From Pseudomonadota bacterium (GTDB lineage: Bacteria > Pseudomonadota > Alphaproteobacteria > Rhizobiales > Devosiaceae), in assembly GCA_023393475.1 (NCBI GenBank), contig JAEWLC010000060.1, positions 49,093-113,092 of the forward strand: a stretch of DNA of 64,000 nucleotides, written 5' to 3'. Both the position numbers and the translations under genes were made by a program. Shown in pieces: positions 1 to 8,805 of this stretch (position 1 is the first letter of the stretch; every line of letters starts with the position of its first letter). The notes under the pieces are model-generated. The model searched no databases, was not told the DNA's origin, and saw only the letters and a list, made by a program, of their open reading frames with translations.

Positions 1-992
1 CGTTGCTTCGCCGGCATGCCGCCAACCGGCACGCCATCGATACTGATCGCACCCCTATCGGCGCAGAGTTCCTCGCCCGAAAGCGCCAGCAGCAATGCGT
101 TCTGCCCGTTGCCGGCAACACCCGCGATGCCGAAGATTTCCCCTTCCCGCACCGTAAAGGTCACGTCGCGCAGCGCAATGCCGAACGGCCCCGCGGGCGG
201 CAGCGACAGCCTGTTGACGATCAGCCGCTCCTTACCGAGCGCCCGGCCGGCGGGCTTCTTCACGTCCTTCAGCCCTGCGCCGATCATCTTCTCGGCCATC
301 GAGCGCGACGTCTCGACCTTCGGATCGCAGGTGGAAACCACCTTGCCACCCCTGAGGATCGTTGCCGTGTCGCACAGCGCTTTGATCTCGTGCAGCTTGT
401 GCGAGATGTAGAGGATCGAGCAGCCTTCCTTGGCCAGCTGCCGCAGCACCACGAACAGCTGCTCCACCTCCTGCGGCGTCAGCACGGAAGTCGGCTCATC
501 CATGATCAGCAGCGACGGATTGAGCAGCAGCGCCCGTACGATCTCGATGCGCTGCCGTTCACCCACCGACAGCGTGGAGACGGTCCGGTGCGGTTCGAGA
601 TGGAGCCCATACTGGTCCATCACCTGCCGGATCCTGGCTTCCAGTTCCCGTGCTGGAATCTTCGCATCCATCCCGAGCGCGATGTTCTCGAGCACCGTCA
701 ACGCCTCGAACAGGCTGAAGTGCTGGAACACCATGCCGATGCCGAGCTTCCGCGCGGCCTTGGGGTTGTGCACCGTCACCGGATGCCCATTCCAGCGGAT
801 CTCGCCGGCGTCGGGCTGCATGATCCCGTAGATCATCTTGACGAGGGTGGATTTGCCCGCCCCGTTCTCGCCGAGCAGCGCGTGGATTTCGCCTGGCATC
901 ACGGCAAACCCGACATTGTCGTTGGCAAGGACGCCCGGAAAGCGCTTGGTGATTCCCGTAAGCTCAAGGCGTGGCGTGAGGCTAGTGTCCAA
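1..992 (-). CDS. Nucleoside/simple-sugar type ABC transporter ATP-binding protein (partial)
   Basis: The gene runs off the left edge, so only the first ABC domain and the start of a second are present. The domain has Walker A GENGAGKST, signature LSVGERQR and Walker B LLIMDEPT, and a second ABC region (VREGEIFGIAGVAGNGQ) begins near the edge. This double-ABC layout is that of BmpA-linked nucleoside or simple-sugar importers. It is last in a unit with uraH-xdhABC, so purine nucleoside or base uptake is a reasonable inference. The xdhC stop lies inside its 5' end. No ATG fits; a TTG at 992 (or 995) preceded by GGGAG is the best start. Confidence 0.85.
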   Translation of the reverse strand, partial: MDTSLTPRLELTGITKRFPGVLANDNVGFAVMPGEIHALLGENGAGKSTLVKMIYGIMQPDAGEIRWNGHPVTVHNPKAARKLGIGMVFQHFSLFEALTVLENIALGMDAKIPARELEARIRQVMDQYGLHLEPHRTVSTLSVGERQRIEIVRALLLNPSLLIMDEPTSVLTPQEVEQLFVVLRQLAKEGCSILYISHKLHEIKALCDTATILRGGKVVSTCDPKVETSRSMAEKMIGAGLKDVKKPAGRALGKERLIVNRLSLPPAGPFGIALRDVTFTVREGEIFGIAGVAGNGQNALLLALSGEELCADRGAISIDGVPVGGMPAKQ

Positions 993-1854
993 CAACGGCT
1001 CCCGACTGCGTCGTGACCGGCCGTGCGACAGATGCTTCCCGGCCCCCAATGTGCACCAGTATCTCAGCTGCCGCCAGTGCGGCGATCACCTCGGGACGCT
1101 TGTCCCCAAGCCCGTGAGGAAAAGCCCGGCCGCCGATCGGAAGCACCAGACTTTCCAACCGGTTAGCCGGATAGCCGGACTCAAGGTACCAACTACGAAA
1201 CCGCGCCCGCTTCGTCTTCGAACCGACCATGCCGACATAGGGCGCGTCGAGCCGCTGCAATGCCTCGGCCCCGATGAGGAAATCGAGCGCGTGGTCATGC
1301 GTCAGGATCACGTAAGAACTGCCCGCTGGCGCGGCGCGCACCACGGCCTCCGGCATCGGCACGGCATGCGTCTCTACATTGTCCGGCAGGTTGACCAGTT
1401 CGTCCGGCCGCGTATCCACGACATGCACATGCGCCGGCAGCGGCGACAGCGCCCGGGCCAGCGCGTGACCGACATGGCCCGAGCCGAACAGGAAAACATG
1501 CGGCAGCGCTTCGTCCTCGGCGACCAGCCTCGCCTTCAGACCCTCGACCAGTTCCGGCGTCGCCCGCCGCAGCGCCACATCCACCCGGCCCCCGCAGCAC
1601 TGCCCGATCTCGGGCCCGAGCGGAATATCGAGATCATCCCGGTGCCCGCCGTTCCGCAGCACCTGCCGCGCCCGGTCGATCACCATGTATTCGAGCGCCC
1701 CGCCCCCGATGGTTCCGGTGATGTTGTGCGCCGAAATCAGCATGAACGTACCCGCCTCGCGCGGCGACGAGCCACGTACGGCGGAGAGTTCAGCGATGAT
1801 GGCGTCCGGCTGGACGGCGAGGAAAGCATCGATCTCCCGGATCGAAATGCTCAC
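982..1854 (-). CDS. xdhC: Xanthine dehydrogenase accessory protein XdhC
   Basis: A 290-residue protein of the XdhC family, which binds molybdenum cofactor, protects its sulfurated form and delivers it to XdhB in the cytoplasm. The N-terminal part contains GTIGGGALE and GQCCGGRVDV, and the C-terminal Rossmann-like part contains FLFGSGHVGHALA and the family-typical MVGSKTKRARF. The GTG start at 1854 overlaps the xdhB stop in a GTGA arrangement, which implies translational coupling. Its end overlaps the start of the ABC gene. Longer upstream readings would run deep into xdhB and are unlikely. Confidence 0.93.
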   Translation of the reverse strand: MSISIREIDAFLAVQPDAIIAELSAVRGSSPREAGTFMLISAHNITGTIGGGALEYMVIDRARQVLRNGGHRDDLDIPLGPEIGQCCGGRVDVALRRATPELVEGLKARLVAEDEALPHVFLFGSGHVGHALARALSPLPAHVHVVDTRPDELVNLPDNVETHAVPMPEAVVRAAPAGSSYVILTHDHALDFLIGAEALQRLDAPYVGMVGSKTKRARFRSWYLESGYPANRLESLVLPIGGRAFPHGLGDKRPEVIAALAAAEILVHIGGREASVARPVTTQSGAVVGH

Positions 1855-4178
1855 GCCTCTGCCCCTTTCCGCATCCGCTCCACCGCCAGCAGCACGCGCT
1901 CGGGCGTGGCCGGCATGTCGAGCCGCGGCGCGATCCGGTAGTCCGCGACCGACGCCACCGCCATCGACAGCGCCTCGACCACAGAATAGCCCAGCACCAG
2001 CGGCGGCTCGCCGACCGCCTTGGAGCGCCCGATCGCCGGCTCCTTGTTGATGCTCCAGTCCGCCAGCCGCACATTGAAGATGCGCGGCACGTCCGAGGCC
2101 AGCGGGATCTTGTAGGTCGACGGGGCATGCGTCCGAAGCTGCCCCTTCTGGTCCCACCACAGCTCTTCCGTGGTCAGCCAGCCCATCCCCTGGATGAAGC
2201 CGCCCTCGACCTGCCCGATATCGATGGCCGGGTTGAGCGAGCGGCCGACGTCTTCGAGCACGTCGGCCCGATCGACCTGGTACTCGCCGGTCAGCGTATC
2301 GATCGTCACCTCCGACGCGGCCGCGCCATAGGCGAAATAGTAGAACGGATGCCCGCGGCCGGTGGTGCGATCCCAGTGGATCTTAGGCGTCTTGTAGAAG
2401 CCGGCGGCGGAAAGCTGCACCCGGTTCATCCAACACGACGTCGCCAGTTCGTCGAACGGCACGAACTGCTGTCCCGCCCGAACCCCACCGAACTCCCACT
2501 GCACGTCCTTGGGTTCCACCTCGTAGATGAAGGCGGCATGAGCTGCCATCCGCGCCTTGATCTGGTTGGCCGCATCGAGCGCCGCCATGCCGTTGAGATC
2601 AGTGCCCGACGAAGCTGCCGTAGCCGACGTATTCGGCACCTTGCCCGTATTGCTCGCGGTGATCTGCACCCGATCGACCGGCACGCCGAACGCGTCGGCG
2701 ACAACCTGCATCACCTTGATGTGGAGCCCCTGCCCCATCTCGGTGCCGCCGTGGCTCAGGTGGATCGAGCCATCGCGATAGACATGCACAAGCGCGCCCG
2801 CCTGGTTGTGCCAGGTCGCCGTGAACGAGATGCCGAACTTCACCGGCACCATCGCGATGCCCTTCTTCAGCACCTTGCTGGAGCGGTTGTACTCGAGGAT
2901 GGCCTTGCGCCGGGCGTGATAGTCCGAGCTCTGCTCGAGATCCTCGATCACCCGGTGGATGACGTTGTCCTCCACCTCCTGGTGGTAGGGCGTTATGTTG
3001 TTGCTGTCGGTGCCGTAGAAATTCGCCTTGCGGATCTCGAGCGGATCCTTGCCGAGCGCATAGGCGATGTCTTCGATCCAGCGCTCCGCCGCGACGATCC
3101 CCTGCGGACCGCCGAAGCCGCGGAAAGCCGTGTTCGTCACCGTGTTGGTGAAGAGCGGCAGCGAGTTCACCCGCACCGCTGGATACCAGTAGGCATTGTC
3201 GGCGTGGAACAGCGCCCGGTCCGTCACCGGGCCCGACAGGTCCGCCGAATACCCCGAACGCGCCGCATAGGTCGCCGTCACTGCCTGGATCTTGCCGTCG
3301 TCGTTGTAACCGACATCGTAGTCGACCACGAAATCGTGGCGCTTGCCGGTGATCTGGAAATCGTCGTCGCGATCCGGACGGATCTTCACGGCACGGTTGA
3401 ACTTTTTCGCCGCAAGCGCTGCCACCACTGCGAAAAGGTTGCCCTGCGTTTCCTTGCCGCCGAAGCCGCCGCCCATGCGCCGCATGTTCACGGTCACTGC
3501 CGCATGCGGGATGCCGAGCACCTGGGCCACCATCACCTGGATCTCGGTCGGGTGCTGGGTCGAGGCGTGGATGGTGACTTCGTCGTCTTCGCCCGGCACC
3601 GCTAGCGCCGCCTGGCTTTCGAGGTAGAAATGCTCCTGCCCGCCGATGCGGACCCGCCCCTTCACCCGCCGCTGCGATGCCGCGAGGCCCGCGTCGGCAT
3701 CGCCGCGCTCGAGCTTCAGCGGTTCGGTGACCAGCTTGCCGCCCGCCGCCAGCGCTGCGTCGACATCCGTGACATGCGGCAGGTCGCGATATTCGATCCG
3801 CGCCAACTTCGCCGCCCGCCGCGCTGCTTCGCGCGTGGTGCCGATCACCGCGAACAGCGGCTGGCCCCAGGTGACGACGCGCGTCGTCGCGAACACCGGC
3901 TCGTCATGCTTGTGCACGGAACTGATGTCGTTCTCGGCCGGCACATCCTCGGCAGTAAGCACGCCGACCACGCCCGGCGCATTGCGCACGGCATCGAGGT
4001 CGAGCGAGGCAATGTCGGCATGGGCCTTGGTCGAGAGCCCGAGATACGCGTGCAGCGTGCCCTCGGGTTCGACCAGGTCGTCGATGTAGTCCGCCCGCCC
4101 CGCCACCTGCTTGATGGCAGAATCGTGCGGCGTGGAAACGTGCAGCGGCGATGCCGTGATCGGAGATTGCTTGTTCAT
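1851..4178 (-). CDS. xdhB: Xanthine dehydrogenase molybdenum-binding subunit
   Basis: The 775-residue large subunit of bacterial xanthine dehydrogenase, which hydroxylates hypoxanthine and xanthine to urate at the molybdenum centre. The length matches two-subunit XdhAB enzymes. The Moco-binding GGGFGGKE lies at about residues 236-243 and TEMGQG near the middle. The AVGEPPL segment near residue 724 carries the expected catalytic glutamate. The ATG at 4178 overlaps the xdhA stop (ATGA), and the 3' end overlaps xdhC. All key motifs are intact. Confidence 0.96.
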   Translation of the reverse strand: MNKQSPITASPLHVSTPHDSAIKQVAGRADYIDDLVEPEGTLHAYLGLSTKAHADIASLDLDAVRNAPGVVGVLTAEDVPAENDISSVHKHDEPVFATTRVVTWGQPLFAVIGTTREAARRAAKLARIEYRDLPHVTDVDAALAAGGKLVTEPLKLERGDADAGLAASQRRVKGRVRIGGQEHFYLESQAALAVPGEDDEVTIHASTQHPTEIQVMVAQVLGIPHAAVTVNMRRMGGGFGGKETQGNLFAVVAALAAKKFNRAVKIRPDRDDDFQITGKRHDFVVDYDVGYNDDGKIQAVTATYAARSGYSADLSGPVTDRALFHADNAYWYPAVRVNSLPLFTNTVTNTAFRGFGGPQGIVAAERWIEDIAYALGKDPLEIRKANFYGTDSNNITPYHQEVEDNVIHRVIEDLEQSSDYHARRKAILEYNRSSKVLKKGIAMVPVKFGISFTATWHNQAGALVHVYRDGSIHLSHGGTEMGQGLHIKVMQVVADAFGVPVDRVQITASNTGKVPNTSATAASSGTDLNGMAALDAANQIKARMAAHAAFIYEVEPKDVQWEFGGVRAGQQFVPFDELATSCWMNRVQLSAAGFYKTPKIHWDRTTGRGHPFYYFAYGAAASEVTIDTLTGEYQVDRADVLEDVGRSLNPAIDIGQVEGGFIQGMGWLTTEELWWDQKGQLRTHAPSTYKIPLASDVPRIFNVRLADWSINKEPAIGRSKAVGEPPLVLGYSVVEALSMAVASVADYRIAPRLDMPATPERVLLAVERMRKGAEA

Positions 4179-5638
4179 GCCACCTCCCGCGTGAGCCGCT
4201 CGCCCTCACCGGCCGTCTCGAGGAAGAAGCGCCGCAACAGGTTCTGCGCCGCCAGCATCCGATACTCGGCCGACGCGCGCATGTCGGTGAGCGGCTGGTA
4301 GTCCTCAGGATAGGCCGCGAGCGCCGCCTCGACCGTCGCCGAAGTCCAGGGTTTGCCGACCAGCGCCGCCTCGACTGCGCTCGCCCGCTTGGGCGTCGCC
4401 GCCATGCCGCCATAGGCGATCGTGGCCGAAACCACCGACCCGCCCTCGACCTTCACCCGGAACGCCGCGCAGACCGACGAAATGTCCTCGTCCTTGCGCT
4501 TCGAAATCTTGTAGGCCGCGAACTGCTCACCCGCGGGCACGGCTGGAATGATGACGCTCTCGACGAACTCGCCGGGCTGCCGGTCCTGCTTGCCATAGGC
4601 GATGAAGAAGTCCTCGAGCTTCACCTCGCGCCGCGTATCCCCCTTCCGCAGCACGATCGAGGCCCCGAGCGCCATCAGCGGCGGCGGCGTGTCGCCGATC
4701 GGCGAGCCGTTGGCGATATTGGCACCGATCGTCCCGGCATTGCGCACCTGCTGCCCGCCGATCCGGCTCCAGAACTCGGCCAGTTGCGGATAGCGCGCGA
4801 CGATGGTCGCCTGCGCCTCGGTATAGGTTACGGCCGCGCCGATGCGCAGCGCGCCGTCGACCTCGGCGATCCCATGCAGTTCCGGCACATCGACGATGTA
4901 GATCATCGGGCCAACGTCGCGCATGAATTTGGTGACCCAGAGGCCGACATCGGTCGCACCCGCCACCAGTGTACCGGTCGGGTTCGCCACATAGACCTCG
5001 GCAAGATCGTCCGCCGAAGCCGGCACGATCACCCGGTCCTTGCCCTCGCCAAGCTCGACCCGCTTGCCGTCCTTCAAAGCCTCGAGCCGCGCCTTGATCG
5101 TCTGCCGCTCCATGACCAGCGGGTCGGCGACCACCTTGCCAAAGGCCGAAATCGACCGCCCGGCCTTGATGATCGGCGTGTAGCCCGTGCAGCGGCAGAG
5201 ATTGCCCTGCAGCGCCACTTCCACGTCGTTCACCGACGGGTCGGCATTCTCCATCCACATGCCGTAGAGCGACATCACGATGCCCGGCGTGCAGAAGCCG
5301 CACTGGCTGCCATGGTGCTCCACCATCGCCTGCTGCACCGGATGCAGCGGCCCGTTGGCCGCGCTCAGGTGCTCGACCGTCACCACATGGGTGCCGTCGA
5401 GGCTGCCGACAAAGGTGATGCAGCCGTTGATGGCTTCGTATTTCAGCTCGCCCCCGCGCAGCCGCCCAACCAGCACGCTGCAGGCGCCGCAATCGCCCTC
5501 GGCGCAACCTTCCTTGGAACCCGTCATGCGCCGGTCGAGCCGGAGGTAGTCGAGCAGCGTACGGGTAGCCGAAATCTCGTCCAGCACGACGTCCCGGTCG
5601 TTGAGGATGAAGCGCAGCTGGTTGCGGATCTCAGTCAT
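4175..5638 (-). CDS. xdhA: Xanthine dehydrogenase small subunit (2Fe-2S and FAD)
   Basis: The 487-residue electron-transfer subunit. The N-terminal ferredoxin-like domain has the plant-type cluster ligands GCAEGDCGAC and INGC. The helical domain has CGFCTPG and CRCTGY for the second cluster. Residues from about 200 to 375 form the FAD-binding domain (VAGATDVGLWVT, TIGANIANGSPIGD), followed by the CO-dehydrogenase flavoprotein C-terminal domain. It passes electrons from XdhB to NAD. The start codon shares one base with the uraH stop (TGATG), so the unit is read continuously from uraH. Confidence 0.96.
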   Translation of the reverse strand: MTEIRNQLRFILNDRDVVLDEISATRTLLDYLRLDRRMTGSKEGCAEGDCGACSVLVGRLRGGELKYEAINGCITFVGSLDGTHVVTVEHLSAANGPLHPVQQAMVEHHGSQCGFCTPGIVMSLYGMWMENADPSVNDVEVALQGNLCRCTGYTPIIKAGRSISAFGKVVADPLVMERQTIKARLEALKDGKRVELGEGKDRVIVPASADDLAEVYVANPTGTLVAGATDVGLWVTKFMRDVGPMIYIVDVPELHGIAEVDGALRIGAAVTYTEAQATIVARYPQLAEFWSRIGGQQVRNAGTIGANIANGSPIGDTPPPLMALGASIVLRKGDTRREVKLEDFFIAYGKQDRQPGEFVESVIIPAVPAGEQFAAYKISKRKDEDISSVCAAFRVKVEGGSVVSATIAYGGMAATPKRASAVEAALVGKPWTSATVEAALAAYPEDYQPLTDMRASAEYRMLAAQNLLRRFFLETAGEGERLTREVA

Positions 5639-5994
5639 CAGCTACCCCGATATGTCGAGTAGCCGTAGGGCGAAACGAGCAGCGGCACGTGGTAGTGCGC
5701 CGCCTCACTCATCGTGAATCGCACCGGCACCGTGTCGAGGAAGGGGTTTTCGAGTTCCACACCGATCCGCTCGAAATACTGCCCCACATGGAAGATCAGC
5801 TCGTAGCTGCCCAGGTGGAACCGGTCGCCCTCGAGCAGCGGCTGGTCCACCCGCCCGTCGGCGTTGGTGTGTCCGCTCCAGATATGGTGGGTATGGTCGC
5901 CATGGACCATCAGCAGATCGAGCCGCATCCCGGAGGCCGGCTTGCCGTGGGTGGTATCGAGTACGTGCGTCGTCAGGCGTGCGGAACCCGCCAT
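5638..5994 (-). CDS. uraH: 5-hydroxyisourate hydrolase (transthyretin-like)
   Basis: A 118-residue transthyretin-related protein that opens the ring of 5-hydroxyisourate to give OHCU after urate oxidation. It begins with the family RLTTHVLDTTHGKPASGM and ends with the diagnostic YRGS tetrapeptide, which is absent from true transthyretins. The strand segment HGDHTHHIWSGH is unusually rich in histidine. It is the first gene of the left-going purine unit and diverges from puuE across 213 bases. No signal peptide is visible, so it should be cytoplasmic. Confidence 0.95.
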   Translation of the reverse strand: MAGSARLTTHVLDTTHGKPASGMRLDLLMVHGDHTHHIWSGHTNADGRVDQPLLEGDRFHLGSYELIFHVGQYFERIGVELENPFLDTVPVRFTMSEAAHYHVPLLVSPYGYSTYRGS

Positions 5995-6067
5995 GCTCTA
6001 TCCTTCATCGCCCCCTGCTCAGGGCAGCCCCTCCGGCTGCCGCTTGCCGTGGAGGCACTACGTTCTG

Positions 6068-6088
6068 ATTGCCCGACTATTGAGCAAT
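6068..6088. promoter_or_regulatory. Candidate LysR-type operator between uraH and puuE
   Basis: ATTGC, 11 bases, then GCAAT: a perfect 5-base inverted repeat with the spacing typical of LysR-family boxes (T-N11-A). It lies about 74 bases from the uraH start and 120 from the puuE start, so one regulator could serve both units. No LysR gene is in the window, so the assignment rests on shape and position only. Confidence 0.4.
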
Positions 6089-6180
6089 TCCGACCGGGTT
6101 CCAAGGGGGTATGGCGCGGTTTTTTACCAACTGGTCCACTTTTCACAGGCTTGCGCGACGGCGGCGGCGCTTGTGATATT

Positions 6181-6195
6181 TCTCGTTGAACGAGA
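6181..6195. promoter_or_regulatory. Perfect palindrome just upstream of puuE
   Basis: TCTCGTT-G-AACGAGA is a perfect inverted repeat with 7-base arms and one central base. It ends 12 bases before the puuE ATG and abuts the ribosome-binding stretch GACGAGG. It could be a repressor operator or an mRNA hairpin that masks the ribosome-binding site. The regulator is unknown. Confidence 0.4.
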
Positions 6196-6207
6196 CGAGG
6201 TGAATCC

Positions 6208-7623
6208 ATGCGCTATCCCCGCAACCTGCAGGGCTACGGCCCCAACCCGCCCAACGCGCAGTGGCCGGGCGGCGCCAATGTCGCGGTGCAGTTCGTCCTC
6301 AACTACGAGGAAGGCGGCGAGAACAACATCCTGCATGGCGACGCTGCGTCCGAAGCATTCCTCGTCGACGTGATCGGCGCCGCCCCCTGGCCCGGCAAGC
6401 GCCACTGGAACGTCGAGTCCATGTACGAATACGGCGCCCGCGCCGGCTTCTGGCGCCTGCATCGCCTGTTCACCTCGCTGAAGCTGCCCGTAACCGTCTA
6501 CGGCGTCGCCACCGCGATGCAGCGCAGCCCCGAGCAGGTGAAGGCCATGCTCGACGCGGACTGGGAAATCGCCTCCCATGGCCTAAAGTGGATCGACTAT
6601 CGCGACCACGACATCGAGCACGAGCGCGAGGACCTGCACGCCGCAATCAAGCTCCACACCGAAGTCGTCGGCACCCGCCCTACCGGCTGGTATTGCGGAC
6701 GCACCTCGGTGAACACGGTCGACCTCGCCAGCGAGGAAGGCGGCTTCACCTATGTCTCCGACACCTACGACGACGACCTGCCCTACTACCGCGAGCACAT
6801 GGGTTCGCCGCAGCTGATCATCCCCTACTCCCTCGCCACCAACGACATGCGCTTCACCACCGCATCGGGCTTCGCCAACGGCGAAGAGTACTTCCAGATG
6901 CTCAAGGACTGCTTCGACGTCCTATACGCCGAGGGCGAGGCCGGTTCGCCCAAGATGATGTCGCTCGGCCTCCACTGCCGCCTCGTCGGCATGCCCGGGC
7001 GTTTCGCCGGGCTGCAGCGCTTCGTCGAGTACATCATGGGCAAGGAAAAGGTCTGGATCGCCAAGCGCATCGATATCGCCGAGCACTGGATCAGAACTCA
7101 CCCCTACGAAAAGCCCGAGATCGTCCCGAGCGAGCTGCATCTGGATGATTTCACCCAGCTCTTCGGCAATGTCTTCGAGCATTCCGAATGGGTCGCCGAG
7201 CGTGCCCATAAGCGCGAGATGGGCCCCGTCCACGACACCGCAATCGGCCTCCACGCCCTCATGTGCCAGGTCTTCCGCGCGGCCACCGACGACGAACGGC
7301 TCGGCGTGCTGAACGCCCACCCCGACCTTGCCGGCAAGCTTGCTGCTGCCAAGCGCCTGACCGCCGCGTCGGAAGCCGAGCAGGCCTCCGCCGGCCTCGA
7401 CGCCCTCACCGACGCCGAGCGCGAGAAGTTCGGCGCCATGAACCAGGCCTATGTCGAAAAGTTCGGCTTCCCCTTCATCATCGCCGTCAGAGACAACACC
7501 AAGGCCCAGATCATGGCCGCCTTCGAAAAGCGCCTCGCCAACACCCGCGAACAGGAATTCGCGACCGCCTGCAAGCAGGTGGAACGGATCGCCGAACTGC
7601 GGATCGGGCAGATTCTGGGCTGA
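6208..7623 (+). CDS. puuE: Fused allantoinase (PuuE) and OHCU decarboxylase (UraD)
   Basis: A 471-residue two-domain protein. Residues 1 to about 300 are a polysaccharide-deacetylase-fold allantoinase of the metal-independent PuuE type (FVLNYEEGGE, IASHGLKWIDY, GLHCRLVGMPGR). Residues from about 310 are an OHCU decarboxylase domain with the conserved HPDLAGK, SAGLD and KFGFPFIIAVR. One polypeptide thus makes S-allantoin from OHCU and opens it to allantoate. The gene diverges from uraH, whose product supplies its substrate. The ATG at 6208 has a GAGG element upstream. Fused forms of this pair are known in proteobacteria. Confidence 0.95.
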   Translation: MRYPRNLQGYGPNPPNAQWPGGANVAVQFVLNYEEGGENNILHGDAASEAFLVDVIGAAPWPGKRHWNVESMYEYGARAGFWRLHRLFTSLKLPVTVYGVATAMQRSPEQVKAMLDADWEIASHGLKWIDYRDHDIEHEREDLHAAIKLHTEVVGTRPTGWYCGRTSVNTVDLASEEGGFTYVSDTYDDDLPYYREHMGSPQLIIPYSLATNDMRFTTASGFANGEEYFQMLKDCFDVLYAEGEAGSPKMMSLGLHCRLVGMPGRFAGLQRFVEYIMGKEKVWIAKRIDIAEHWIRTHPYEKPEIVPSELHLDDFTQLFGNVFEHSEWVAERAHKREMGPVHDTAIGLHALMCQVFRAATDDERLGVLNAHPDLAGKLAAAKRLTAASEAEQASAGLDALTDAEREKFGAMNQAYVEKFGFPFIIAVRDNTKAQIMAAFEKRLANTREQEFATACKQVERIAELRIGQILG

Positions 7624-7663
7624 TCCCTTGAGGAGGGGGCCCGCCCGCTCTCTCCTCCCCTCC

Positions 7664-7747
7664 GGTGTCATCCCTGCGAAGGCAGGGATCCAACTCGCAC
7701 CCCGTACCAACCGATAGGTGGATCCCAGCTTTTGCTGGGATGACACC
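7664..7747. repeat. Palindromic intergenic repeat, GGTGTCATCCC type
   Basis: GGTGTCATCCC at one end and its complement GGGATGACACC at the other enclose two internal stem-loops (CCCTGCGAAGGCAGGG and CCCAGCTTTTGCTGGG) and an inner GGATCCA/TGGATCC pair. The same architecture recurs at 14727-14802. It lies between puuE and the ArsR gene and could also end puuE transcription. Confidence 0.75.
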
Positions 7748-7807
7748 GAGTCTCGGTCGCTTTCCCCCGACACGCCGCCGTACCCAAACGGGTCTTTGTC
7801 ACCCCGC

Positions 7808-7834
7808 TTGACATCCTCGCACCCATTCTATAAC
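7808..7834 (+). promoter_or_regulatory. Candidate promoter of the ArsR-led operon
   Basis: TTGACA at 7808-7813 is a perfect -35 box. TATAAC at 7829-7834 is a good -10 box, although the 15-base spacing is short. The -10 box lies inside the inverted repeat that follows, as expected for autorepression. Confidence 0.5.
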
Positions 7835-7867
7835 CATTCAGTTATACAATCACTGAGTTATAGAATG
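7824..7867. promoter_or_regulatory. Operator overlapping the ArsR promoter and start codon
   Basis: CATTCTATAAC (7824-7834) and GTTATAGAATG (7857-7867) are perfect 11-base complements. A further GTTATA at 7841-7846 also pairs with the left arm, making two overlapping dyads. The right arm contains the ArsR ATG. Binding here would block both transcription and translation initiation, so autoregulation by the adjacent ArsR protein is the simplest reading. Confidence 0.65.
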
Positions 7868-8221
7868 CCAGCCACCCCCGCCCAGCTCGATCTCACCTTC
7901 GCCGCCCTAGCCGACCCGACCCGCCGCGCCATTCTCGCCCGGCTGGCCCAGGGAGAGGCGACCGTGAACGAACTGGTCGAACCGTTCGAAATGAGCCAAC
8001 CGGCCATCTCCAAGCACATCAAGGTGCTGGAGAATGCCGGGCTCGTTTCGCGCGGCAAGGATGCGCAGCGCCGGCCCGTAAAGATCGAGGCCGCCCCGAT
8101 GGCCGAGGCCGTGGGCTGGCTCGAGAACTACCGCAAGTTCTGGGAGGCGAGCTACGGCCGCCTCGACAGCCTGCTCGCCCAGTTGCAGGCCTTTACCCCC
8201 AAAACCGACGACAAGAACTGA
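7865..8221 (+). CDS. ArsR-family winged-helix repressor
   Basis: A 118-residue regulator with the typical FAALADPTRRAILARL opening helix and recognition region MSQPAISKHIKVLENAGLV. No cysteine metal-site motif (CVC) is present, so it belongs to the non-metal ArsR group that often precedes SRPBCC genes. It leads an operon with the SRPBCC, VOC and DNA alkylation repair genes; the SRPBCC gene starts 12 bases downstream. A perfect dyad covers its promoter and start codon. The effector cannot be told from sequence. Confidence 0.9.
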   Translation: MPATPAQLDLTFAALADPTRRAILARLAQGEATVNELVEPFEMSQPAISKHIKVLENAGLVSRGKDAQRRPVKIEAAPMAEAVGWLENYRKFWEASYGRLDSLLAQLQAFTPKTDDKN

Positions 8222-8233
8222 GGAGCTTTTGCC

Positions 8234-8716
8234 ATGATGCCTCCGCTGACCATCAACCTGCCCTCGGACCGGGAGATCGCCATCACGCGCCAGTTCAAGG
8301 CGCCCGCCGATCTCGTCTTCGACTGCTGGACCATCCCTGCCCTGATCCGCCGTTGGCTGGGCTTTGCCGACTGGGAGTTCGTCACCTGCGAGTTCGATGC
8401 CCGCATCGGCGGCAAGTGGCGCTTCGTCGTGCGCAGCCCCGACGGCTACGTCATGGGTTCCGGCGGCGACGTGGTCGAACTGGCCCGCCCGGGCTGGATC
8501 AAGACCACCGAGCTCTACGACGAGGACTGGACCGGTGGCGAAACCCTCGTCACCAATCGCATAACCGAAACGGACGGGATCACCACCTCGGTGGTCACCA
8601 TCCTCTATCCGACGACCGAGGCCCGTGACGGCGCCCGCGCCACCCCGATGGCCGACGGTATGGAAAACGGCTTCAGGCGGCTCGAGGAGCTGCTCGCCGA
8701 GATGCCCGCTTACTGA
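8234..8716 (+). CDS. SRPBCC/AHSA1-domain protein
   Basis: A 160-residue protein of the START-like AHSA1 group: REIAITRQFKAPADLVFDCWTI at the start, LIRRWLGF, then GGKWRFVVRSPDGY and a late WTGGETLVTN strand. The fold forms a hydrophobic ligand cavity, but the ligand is unknown. It follows the ArsR gene closely and has AGGAGC before its ATG. ArsR-SRPBCC pairs are common in alphaproteobacteria and are thought to form a regulated unit. No export signal. Confidence 0.88.
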   Translation: MMPPLTINLPSDREIAITRQFKAPADLVFDCWTIPALIRRWLGFADWEFVTCEFDARIGGKWRFVVRSPDGYVMGSGGDVVELARPGWIKTTELYDEDWTGGETLVTNRITETDGITTSVVTILYPTTEARDGARATPMADGMENGFRRLEELLAEMPAY

Positions 8717-8805
8717 CTACCGACTGACTGTTCCACCGCGACCCCGACCTGCCGCCGAAGCATCCCGCTTCGGGGATCGGGAGAACTCAACCCGAGGAGA
8801 CGACC

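Noticed and set aside
5900..5970. His-rich segment of UraH considered as a metal-binding insertion
   Set aside because: Family length and flanking motifs are normal, so it is better seen as local variation.
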